From: Bolinopsis microptera
Taxonomy: Eukaryota; Ctenophora; Tentaculata; Lobata; Bolinopsidae
DNA length: 64,000 nt
Direction of reading: 5' to 3'
Assembly: GCF_026151205.1 (NCBI RefSeq)
Contig: NC_087072.1
Coordinates: 19,248,103-19,312,102 of the forward strand
The position numbers and the translations under genes were made by a program. Numbering within the stretch: position 1 is the first letter of the stretch; each line of letters opens with the position of its first letter. The notes beneath the pieces are model-generated. The model made no database searches. It was not told the DNA's origin and saw nothing but the letters and a program-made list of their open reading frames with translations. This document shows, piece by piece, positions 25,641 to 36,200 of the stretch.

Positions 25641-25649
25641 AAACTTGGT

Positions 25650-25881
25650 GCATGCTGATTGGTTAAGCGACGAAGTCTGAATGACGATATATCAGCCAAT
25701 CAGGTAAGTCCATTGTTCTGATTGGTTCTCTACGAGCTGGTCACGTGACTGGGATAAGCCAGTAAAATTCAAGTATTTCTCCGCGTATAGAAGTACGGAT
25801 TCATATAGGATAGAGCCAGTTACGTGTTATCAGATTCACCATTACAACTTCTTATCTCTATTCTCTCCGTACTATGTCGGT
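25650..25881 (+). promoter_or_regulatory. Candidate promoter with CCAAT boxes and first-exon stub
   Basis: Three CCAAT-type boxes lie within about 75 bases (GATTGGTTA, CAGCCAATCAG, TGATTGGTTC), followed by an E-box-like GTCACGTGAC. Downstream, at about 25873, ATGTCG is followed directly by GTAAGC, which reads as a start codon pair and splice donor. The combination looks like a host promoter and short first coding exon on the plus strand. No downstream exon was identified, so this is tentative. Confidence 0.3.
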
Positions 25882-27046
25882 AAGCTAATGAAGATAGGGT
25901 GGTATTATTCTCTACACGGAGTGTAAAAACAAGATAACATGAACAATCTACGGAGGACCTTATCGTTATCGTGAGTCTTGGCATCAATAAATCGGTCTAG
26001 TTAAATATGCCACATTTGTGTCTCACTTTCCGCACTCATGGTAGAAGGTAGCAGTTGGTTGATTGTTGGTTGGTTGGGAGAAGAAACTTACCAATCAGTA
26101 ATGATGAATGAGAAAAAATCTCACCGGGTAAAGATGACTATGAAATAGATAAAGCTGTTACTGGTTAAAACTGGCGGACATGGCGATTCTGCACTGCTGA
26201 TGAGAGGGATAGAGTCAAGGCTCTCTGATAACGGAGTTCATTCAGCTAAGAAATAATAGGAGTCGTATTAAATAACATGCAGCTGTAAGGACAAGTATTC
26301 GATTACCTTTTTATTTATCATCCCTTACCTGGAATATGTTTTGATTATAAAATATTTTATTAAAACTCAATCCCTGCCAATATACAATTTAAAGCTAATG
26401 AAGCTGAATTAGTATTATATATATATGTATATTAGTAAATTACAATCAGTAACTCAAACTGAAATACGTGGCTCTTCAGAGCCGTTTTGACGGCCTGGAA
26501 GTGGTCAGTGGACAATGATGTCAACCAAGGACTTACTGGTTCAAACGGAGGGCCGGACCTTTCCAGGGCTTGTCGAACTTTAATACGTGTCAAACTTTAA
26601 TACGTGACTCGAACTTTTATAGTACGAACTACAGTACATATACGGATACCTATGTTACGTAGTAACCAATAAGTGGTCGCTAGCCGGCAGCCGGCTAATA
26701 GCTGTACGTGACCACTTCCTAGCTGGTTAGAAATTTTAAGAGGATTGCAAAGTGAGCTGCCAGCTGGTCGTCAATATAGATTCACTGTTCGTTCTTCAGC
26801 GGTTCTAAACCGCTTTCTCGATCATTCTATTTTTTATAATAGTCTTGAGTCCTCAGTCCACTAGTCTGATCTAGAGCTGTGGTCGGACGGTCGGTGTTCG
26901 ACTTTGACTTTGACCTTTATGTCATTACAAAATTGAAGCAACTAAAATTGCTGTTGTTGGGAAGCTGCAGTCAGTTTAACTTGTTATGTACCTGATCGTT
27001 GGTTCTGGCTCCTAGTTATGATCAAGTCGATCATAAAATCAACATG
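25882..27046. other. No supported gene
   Basis: No exon or domain-bearing frame recognised. A short palindromic run (AGCCGGCAGCCGGCT) lies near 26683-26697. Confidence 0.4.
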
Positions 27047-27048
27047 TA

Positions 27049-28479
27049 CAGGGTAGCCAAAAAGTAACTACCCACACGCAACCGTCTAATAACTCAAGTA
27101 ATTCGTATCAGAATTGCTTACAAATTTGAGAAAATATAGATAAGATATGGGTCAAACTTGGATTTCCTGAAATTTTCGTAAAATTTCATCTATTACAGAG
27201 GGTGTGGCACATCGCACACCACTCCCTCTTTTTCTCTATTGTCACCATAAAGTGAGAACGTTTTGAGTTACGAACTCCAAAATTTCCAGACACATGTGGT
27301 TTGGTAGAATTTCCCAAAATTTCAAGTTTGTTGTTTACAACTAAGCCGAGTAACGAGTTATGATCACCATTTTAAGATCTGGCGGATACATGATCTTAAC
27401 TCATTAATCAATGGTCTGATTGGAACCTGCTCATAGGACAGCAACCGAAGTGCTTATGAGCAGGTTGAATTTCTTTGAGGCACAATCAGTATTCACTTAT
27501 CTAATGGAGCTGACTTGTGGAAATGAGCAGAACTTTGCTGATCAAGAGAAGCGAAAGATGAAGAGATATCAGCAGCTGACAGAAGAGATAGAAGCCAACG
27601 GATGGGCTTGCAAGCTCCAGACAGTAGAAGTGGGAGCTCGAGGCATTTACAACTATAGCCTCCCAACCTTTATGAACCACCTGAACGTAAACAACAAAGA
27701 GAAGAAGAAGGCCTGCATGAAGATCGCTGAGATCAGCCTGAGGGCATCGTATACCATCTATTTGTCCAGAAACAATACCATATGGACAGATGATTGGGAG
27801 TTAGTCAAGAGACCAGTAATAGCATAGTAGGAGCGTAGAATGTTTGGGCCCAGAAAAACATGTTTAATACCGCTATAAACCCGTCATAAGCCGGGGACTA
27901 CTATGAAAGTGATGATGCTGTGTTGTTGAAAGACCTTCGACCAATCAAAGATGTACCTCATCACGCCAAGCAGTTATGCTTGTAGGTGATTATACACTTA
28001 TAGAGTACAACAACTTTATAACACTCCTCAGATCGTCATCCCCCAACATGCTAGGTACCGCCTAATGAGGCTCAATGTTGCTCGCTAGTGAATAGCTCCC
28101 GATGAGATAACTGATTGGGTGACGAAATCACTGATTAAGTGTCGAGATCACGTATCAGAAAGATCTTCAAGGGTCATAACTCGGCTTAGTTGTAAACAGC
28201 CAACTTGAAATTTTAGGAAAACACTTCAATTATCAAACCACATGTGTCTGGAAATTTTGGAGTTCCTTACTCAAAACGTTCTCACTTTATGGTGACAAAA
28301 GAGAAAAAGAGGGAGTGGTGTGCCACATGACACCCTAATCGATGAAATTTTACGAAAATTTCAAGAATTCTAAGTTTGACCCGTATCTATGACTATATTC
28401 TCTGAAATTTGTAAGCAATTCTGATACCAATTACGTGAGTTATTAAAGGGTTGCGTGTGGCCGGTAGTTACTTTACCTG
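27049..28479. mobile_element. Long-TIR DNA element with TA target duplication
   Basis: TA at 27047-27048 and 28480-28481 brackets a 1,431-bp element. The left arm (27049 to about 27365) and right arm (about 28171-28479) are diverged reverse complements over about 310 bp. They begin CAGGGTAGCCAAAAAGTAACT and, read inward from the right, CAGGTAAAGTAACTACCGG. The TA duplication and CAGGG-like ends recall Tc1/mariner, though arms this long are more typical of foldback derivatives. The interior carries a LINE-like coding fragment instead of a transposase, so the element is non-autonomous. Confidence 0.8.
27465..27827 (+). pseudogene. C-terminal fragment of a LINE-like ORF inside a DNA element
   Basis: The open frame ends at 27827. 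It contains EVGARGIYNYSLPTFMNHL and then KKKACMKIAEISLRASYTIY, the kind of 'VGxRG ... helix rich in K/A/E' ending seen after the reverse transcriptase in some LINE ORF2 proteins. There are no RT motifs, so it is only the 3' end of such an ORF. It lies between the two long inverted arms of the 27049-28479 element, which suggests capture of, or insertion by, a LINE. The family assignment is by resemblance only. The earlier part of the frame (27420-27465) forms a short hairpin, GAACCTGCTCATA/TATGAGCAGGTTG. Confidence 0.45.
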
Positions 28480-28481
28480 TA

Positions 28482-29252
28482 GTAATAGTATGTATGTATG
28501 AAGTACAAATTGAAACGACCGCGGTTGTGTGTCAATTCGTTTAAATTTGTATCTAGCTCTCGGCTTGCCGATTGAGCACTGTCAGCGGACGACGCCACCC
28601 ACAATTAAGTATGTATGAAGTATATACTTGTAGTAAAACGATATTCATTCGAACACGACCATTGTCCGGATTTAGCTAGACCGAAAAAGTGACTCATATT
28701 GTCCGAATTGGAAGTATATTTCTTGGAGAAACTTCTTTGGATCGTTACCAATACTATACTAGGTATGTTTTAATTTTAATAAATTGGGCAGAATTATCAT
28801 CTTGGTTGCTTAGTGTTGATTTCACATTTGGGGAGTTATTAATTAGGACTTTTGGTTGATAATTTATAATTATATCCCGAAAGCGAACTCAGCCATTTAA
28901 TTCTACAGCGGAGCAGCGGTGAGGGGCCGGGCTTGTGGTGTCTTCAGTCTTGAGAAACAATCGTAGAATAACAATATTTACTGAGGACACCATTTAAGCT
29001 ATCGTGATTCAAGTCATAACTCAATACTTGTCTGTTGTCAGTACACAGTAATCTCCATTTCTATTGTTACACTGTGCAACTTGGATCCTTGACGTCAACA
29101 ATGTCGATTGTAGAGGCTGAGGACTCCTCAGTCCTCGCCTAACGCCCCCTACTATTATATACAGGTGGTACTACTCTTTTGTTTCGTTGGTTTGATTATG
29201 TAGTCAGGGCGATCTATACGTATATCCTGTAAAATATATTATTTTATTAATA
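28482..29252. other. No supported gene
   Basis: AT-rich with a short (TATG)n-like run at 28488-28502. No coding exon recognised. Confidence 0.4.
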
Positions 29253-30419
29253 CAGTGCCTTTGACACCATCAGGTGCCTTTGACAAGTGCCTTTGACACC
29301 ATCAGCAGAGAAACAGTACTCAATGTTCTTGAAGATGCTGGCTGTACTAGTGATGAAATTAGGATGGTACGGCTCCTACTATCAAACACAGTGTTGAAAG
29401 TAAAAGTCAATAATACTGTATCAATTGAGTTCCAAAGCACAACTGGAGCATTTCAAGGAGATGCACTATCAGGTAATCTATTTACTGTTGTTGAAGCCGC
29501 TGCACTTATTCACCTCAGATCTGTACTCTCCCAAGTATCATCAACACCTTACCCAGTGAATCATCCAATCCCTAATCCTCCTATCTCAGAAGAATTCATG
29601 CCACTCGAAACAGGATACTCTGATGATATTGACTTTAATAACACTGAACTTGCTCCACTCAAAGAAATGCTTCCTATCGCTAAAGATATATTCCAGCAGT
29701 GGGACCTTCATATCAATTCTTCCAAGACTGAATTTGTCCATTTTTATTTAGCAGATCCTAAACCCACTGTTAAACGCAAGGTGATTGTTGGAAAAGTGTA
29801 TAGAGGTGATGAAGAGTGGCGCTCTAACAAAACTTTAGGATCGTTGATGTGCACTGTTAAGGATATCAAGAATCGAATATTCCTTGGTAATGTCGCCTTT
29901 AGTAAATTTCAGAAAGTTTGGATGAAGAGCAAGATTTCAGTCCAAAGGAAGATCAAAATCTACGAGGCACAAGTAGTCTCTATTCTACTCTACAACTGCA
30001 ACTCCTGGGCTGCACCACTAGCTTCGTTGAATGAACTTGATATTGCTCATCGCAAACACCTCCGAAGAATCCTCAACATCAGATGGCCTACTGGGGTTAT
30101 TTCTAATGAGGCACTCTATGCTCGTTGTTATGTCACTCCCTTGTCTGTGAGAGTCTCTAAGTTTCGATGGAGAATGTTAGGACATATCTTAAGAGGACAG
30201 GAAGACTCACCAGCATACACCTCTATGTTATTTGCTATAAATTCTGATATTTTTATGGAAGGGAGACGGGGTAGACCATGTTTAAACTTATTAGATGTTA
30301 TTAGAAAAGACTTGACTAGTAGAAATCTTGATATTAGACTTAAGAATTTGACTGATTTCGAAGACCTTAGATTTTTAGCTTTAGATAGGGAGGAGTGGAA
30401 GAAGTTAGAAGATGGTTGA
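29253..30419 (+). pseudogene. 5'-truncated LINE reverse transcriptase (RTE/Proto2-like ending)
   Basis: The frame begins inside RT motif A (SAFDTISRE), then gives TGAFQGDALSGNLFT and the catalytic YSDD (Ser replacing the usual Ala). It then runs through a long C-terminal region, including RRILNIRWP and KFRWRMLGHILRGQ, a motif common after the RT of RTE-related LINEs. The stop is at 30417-30419. Everything upstream of motif A is missing, as expected for 5' truncation. At the 5' junction the string GTGCCTTTGAC occurs three times within about 50 bases (29255-29300), two copies extending to ACACCATCAG. No internal stop is seen in the remaining part. Confidence 0.8.
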
Positions 30420-30764
30420 TGTTTTTGTTTTCTTTTTTATGCGTTTTGATATCTATAAGGTGCCTAGGATGCTCTTTTAAAGAGATATTTCGTACTTTGA
30501 AAGATTTACTACTACTAATACAGTTATACTCCAGGACCCTACGAACCGCTTTTTAACTCTTGGTGACAGTAGCTTGTTTCTAATACAAATTTCATTGTGA
30601 GCGAACCAAACAAGCCACCTTATTTGCAACCTGATACTAACTGATTCTCAAACAATGGAGTCTAACTCTAACCAACTCTTGACCATTTACCAACTCTAAA
30701 CTATTAATACCCTACAGTTTAAACCTCTCCCTAACAACACACATGCTAGAAAACGAAAATAGAA

Positions 30765-31568
30765 TACCTTACTCGGGATTATTACGACGGGTTTATTAAC
30801 GACCGGTTAAAATATGGTTCGGGAAAAATATGGCGAAATTGCTCAAAACCCACCACATTTTCCCGGTCGCCATTTTACCGGTGTCCAACGTTTCAATTTT
30901 AGATTCAAAAATTTTGTCTCAGATGTAAATTTCCTTATTAGAGATAAGCAGGTTCAGAAATTTTCGCATTGCTAAAACTTGTGAAACAAGTCGAATTATC
31001 AATAATTGTTGAAAGTAGACTCTAGCAAATTCGTTGTTTTGAATTAGCATTACATGTTTACGTGTATCAAATAACCATTATGACTCAATTTGTAGAAAAT
31101 CTTCGAAAGAATGCATCGTTCACATTGTTTAGAATTATGAATAAATGACTGATGAAACTGATTCATACATTATTGACCGTTTTAATTAATTCGAGTTTTA
31201 ATTTAACTGTTACTTTTACTTTGAGTCCTATTTCATTATGTAGAGATAGTCAATACCTAAGAAATTAAAAATTGGCCTATTTAAATCAACTTTGACAATA
31301 AGGATATATGACAAGAATTGGGCAAAAAGGTGAATTTTTTGCAATTTTAGCCAAATGAAGTCGAAAAACCTACAACAAGTGTCCCAATAGTCTTCTTTAG
31401 TGAATATAAGACAACCATTAAAATATGAGCACCCATACCCCTTGGGAACCCTAAAAGCTGAGTCGGCGGGTTTATTAACGACCGGTGAAAATGTGGTTCG
31501 GGAAAAATATGGCGAAATTACCCTAAACCCGCCACTTTATCCCGGTCATAATAATCCCGAGTAAGGTA
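30765..31568. mobile_element. 0.8-kb element with inverted ends and subterminal direct repeats
   Basis: The ends are inverted repeats: TACCTTACTCGGGATTATTA on the left and its near-exact reverse complement on the right. Just inside each end, in the same orientation, lies a copy of a 55-bp segment (about 30787-30841 and 31466-31520) containing CGGGTTTATTAACGACCGGT and GGAAAAATATGGCGAAATT. No target duplication was seen and no coding frame is present, so the superfamily is undetermined. Confidence 0.75.
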
Positions 31569-33230
31569 CCTGATTATTGTGCGGTTAATGAACATCCAGT
31601 TCTTTTGGTTTCGTTTGTAATTGTACAGCGAGACTAAGTTTCACTAATAAAAGAGATGCCTTAAATATCACTTTTCTTGTTTGAGAGGATCAACATTTCA
31701 AACTTGAAGTTTTGAATTGAGTTGTTCAACTATTGCAGAAATAATATGTTTGAAAGTCTTTAAATTTAAAAGGCTATTTTCAGAACACTTTCAGGTACAT
31801 ATTACTGTGGGTTGTCAAGTGCGCAATTGTAGACAGGAAACGACATGCAAATTGCAACCACTAAATTTATATGAACGAGTCCAATATAAGTCTCAAATAT
31901 CACAACGGATGAAGGACTTTCATACAGCCCAACCAGTAAAGTTATAATATAGTCTTTGAGCTTTTGGGTTAAACTATATTTTGATCTGAGAGTCACTATA
32001 AACCGAACTAAGCAGTAAAACTATAAACGATTTAGGAAATTGTAGAAGATTCAAATCATCCGGATAATAACAAATACAATCTTATTTCCAAAAGATAACA
32101 CTGAGAAATATCCTTTATAACAATCGACCGTAGTCTTTCTTTAATTATTAGTTTTCATAATGTTATACATATCGCAGTATTTATTGTTGGAATGGCCATG
32201 GCGAAAATCTAATTTTTCCCCATTGTTTTGGAATAAATTGCGAATGGCGATGACGCCGTTTTGTATGGTAAAGCGATCTTCAAACTGAGAACAATAATCA
32301 GCGCGTTCCAAGACGCGCATTGCAGCTAAGTACTAGGTAGCAGGTACTTGGTCACATTGTTCATGTTGAACGGGCGTCGGGCAACGGCGCATAATTCACA
32401 GCAGTGAACTCTAGTTTAAACTGACCTGGGTATTCCCCATGCATTCTATTCAGGATTAGTAAAAATAGTGGGAATTCACAGTTGGTATCATGTTACTCTT
32501 TCAAAGATGCCAATGGCAATAGACACTGATGATTTCAATGCACCGTTAACTATTATCCAACTCAACTTAATACAATTATTATCTAACTTAACTTCACTTA
32601 ACTTAACGGGTGTATAAGCAGGTTCAAACAGTATTTAAGGGACTAATTTAATCAATAAGCCAGTTCTTCTTACCGTAATTTCAAAACAGTCAATACTTCA
32701 ATACAATATACACTGAATAAATTATATGTTCCACTCTCATGAAATTATGCGAATATTGAATAAAAGCACGCGTCCGACAACGAAAAGACCGCACGTTCGC
32801 CATTGGCATTTACAAAAATGACAAAATCAATAAAAGAAATTTAAATCTAATGCTAATGTACTCTTCATAAGTCGTCACAATATTGCTGATTGATTGAAGC
32901 AAGCATTCACGTAATGTCTTTACTTTAAAAAGTCTTTGTCTCTCATTACAATAAATTTCTACTGACGGGGCTTTGGATAAAACGGTACTACATAATTCCC
33001 GAGCTCAACAACCCGCGTCTCCTCAAAACATTATAGGCGGGACGTCAAATTCAAGCCAATATAACTAACAACAATTTGACATCGGCCGAGCAAAAACGAC
33101 CACTTTCTACTCTCTTTTCAAAACTTTCACCCGGTTGAGTTGAAGTGGTCGAGACGAAGGGACGAGGTGATGTCACACTTGTCACGTTGAGGTTAACATG
33201 ACAAAAGTTACCATGACAAAATTTGGAAAT
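31569..33230. other. No supported gene; 3' flank of the CASC3 locus
   Basis: Frames here are short and without domains. The last part is expected to contain the 3' untranslated region of the minus-strand CASC3 gene. Confidence 0.4.
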
Positions 33231-36200
33231 CTAATTCTCGTGGATGACAGGAGCCATGTGGATTTGAGTGGTCGGATCGACGATAGGAATTGCTTTGTTC
33301 GACCTTTTGATGCCATTACCTGAAACAAATATCATGTAACATCCTCACAAGTTACAAACAGACTTCAGACAGGCTAGGAGGGCTTTAATAAGGGTATAGC
33401 ATTGATTAATAATGTGAGGGCATTAAAAGTTTAAGGAAAAAGGCAACATAGAATTAGAAATGGAATTAATGGTTAGAAAGGGAGACTTAGTCACCTACTC
33501 GTCATTATGTCATGTTCGTGAGGCATTGGCGGATGGCCATGCCGGGAGGGCTGCTGCATGTATCCGGCCATCATGGCCGCCTGCTGCTGCTGTAACTGTT
33601 GTTGGTGCAATATCGCTTGTTGGATATAACTGAAACAGAAAGCGTCGTTAAAAGTTCTTTTAGCTTTTTTTTCGAACGTATCTAATTTTCATCTGATCTT
33701 GTGCATCAACATGGATCTTACTGCTTGCGAATGGCCTACGTCTTGGCTTGTCAATGGGCACGAGAAGATTCTGTATACAGTTCCATATATTTATAATTAA
33801 CAAATCCTTTATCTGTCTAAGTTCCCCGATTTTGGCACACAAGTCTACAGTGCATATAACTACTGTCTCTAATTGCCACAGCGGTCAGTACTTGAGCCAA
33901 GAGATGTAGTAAAATAACGAACCCACTGCTACTCATCTCCTGAGCACTTAGCTTTGTTAATAGTCCGGCTAGTTGTAAGTTCATATGCAACATTCAGACT
34001 GTGCAGTGGCAGGAAACACACGCATTTGTTAAAACCACAAGTACATCAGATGACCGTGAGCCCTTAGTTTTGGAGTTAATTGCGACTAGAAGTGTCACGT
34101 GGGTTACGATGCAACGGGTGAGCGCCGCGCACGTCATAGCGCACGCGCTGGATTGCAGGGAACAATGGGAGCTCGAACCGCGGCCATGTTAGAACCGATC
34201 AGAGAGGCTGCTTCCGGGAACAGTATGACGCTTGAAACAGTTAGTAACCATGGATACCAGAGGGAATTGCACGGAGCCCAAACTGAGTGCCTGAAGTTTC
34301 CGCTAACCCTAAACGACATAATAGCTGGAAGAGATCAATCCTGGTCGCGAATAAAAGCACTCCCCTAAATCACGTGCTGGCTGGAGGCCAATTAGAGCAC
34401 AAGATGGGGTCACGTGCACTTTAAATGGGGAACAAGTCCAGTTAGATCCGAACTCTGTTTGATATTTACTGAGCTGTTTGATAAATGCTTGTATGGAATA
34501 TCTTTGTATGACATCCCTGCGCTTCTTACTCTTATATAATTGTGCTGTCACAAATTCCCTAATTGGCAAGATAAGGATTTGCTTGTTAGTCATTTAAGAT
34601 ACTCAGCACTCACTTTTAGGCAACTAACAAGTCCTGTAAATATTTTACCAGCCCACAGGGCAGTGTTCAATACTCTGTTTCGAGAGTAGCAGAATGTTGC
34701 TTCACGTGTTTTGTTTTATCGGACCTCCCGGCCTTATTTATTGTATATCTGTCCCATTAGCCCTGGCCCTGTATCATTAGTTCCATTAACACGATTAGCA
34801 AGTTAGCAACGCACTAGCAAATACACTGAACAAAGCACACTGGTTCTTGCCATACAAATTCACTAAACTACATCTCTTCAGCCTAAATGACTAATTTAAT
34901 CCCGGACCTGAAGAGTGTCCGAATGCTTTGTTTGCGCTAGCCACATCGAGGCTACATAAACTGCTGATATTGTATGGAAATTTTCATTTAAACCAAGTTT
35001 TCGGGAGCATTTCAGGGAGCTGACTAAATGTTCGTACCTCATTTTGCGTTTCAACCTGCTTGTGAAAGGCTGGAACCTGTCTTTTAAACAGGACAACAAC
35101 TTGCCTAATGCCGCCTCTATGTCGAGGGATTAGACTTGGTCGTATTGTCTTATGCCGCCAGGACGTCGTGACAATATTAAACATGGTCGCATTACATTTT
35201 ATATTTCCAGTGTATTTAGCTTTAGTGCAGGACAAAGTGGACCTCATGGCCTGCAGTCAGTTGGACATACATTGACTCAGTACAATTATAACGAAATGTG
35301 GTGCTCTTGTAGTTGTGAACATCTTTATTCTTTCTAGCAATATAACGAAATTTGTTGCTCCTTTGGTTAAGGTCCTTTTGGTTTAAATAGTGCCATTATT
35401 GACGATAATATTGATATTTTTATTTCTCGTAACATGGGTAATTATCATCACAACCAAGAATATTAGCGGCTCATTGTCTAGTGAATATAATATAGAGTCA
35501 AAGAACCCATTGATGTCTGGTAAACAAATATACTGCTACAACTACTAGACTTATATTTTTATTAGGCAACATTTACTTACTCAGTATTCCCCGGTGGCGG
35601 AGCATAATTCCTCGACATCTGCTGGAGAAGCATCATCTGCTGCATCTGAAACAAAGTTTTATTTTCAACAAAGTTATTTTATCAATTGAATTCGATTACA
35701 TATCTATTATTGACTACTAGAATACCCTAGATTATAGTTGAATTTGACCGGATTCATCGGCTTTTCGTCTGGGAGGTGTAACCGTTTCATCGTTGCAGAC
35801 TTAATTAGAGAAAGAATATATGCGCATATTTGTTTGACAAACGAAACATCAAATGCGGCTAATTTGTATCTTTCTTCAAGAAAAGCAATTCACGCCTGAC
35901 TTATAATCAAACGTTTTCTTAAGATTCAGACATCCTAATTAATGCTGCATAAGTATAGTTTGCCGTAATCACGACAAAGGAGCCCATAAAATGTACACCC
36001 ACAAGTAATGACAAGTTCTAGAATTCCATTAATCTAAAACAAGGAGTACCCAGCAGCGGTTAATGTTAGTCTGACCTTTAGTACTTGTTAGCGCTATGAG
36101 TAGAGTAGTTGATGGCTCATGGAGACTATCTTGGCACAGTCATAGAAATTATTTGAGTGCAGAGTCGGGCGTGTAGCTGCCCGGTTCAATATGCGCATAT

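Noticed and set aside
34001-34593. Overlapping short frames in a slightly GC-rich part of CASC3 intron 12
   Set aside because: No domain, and frames on both strands overlap each other; likely chance in a locally CG-richer block.
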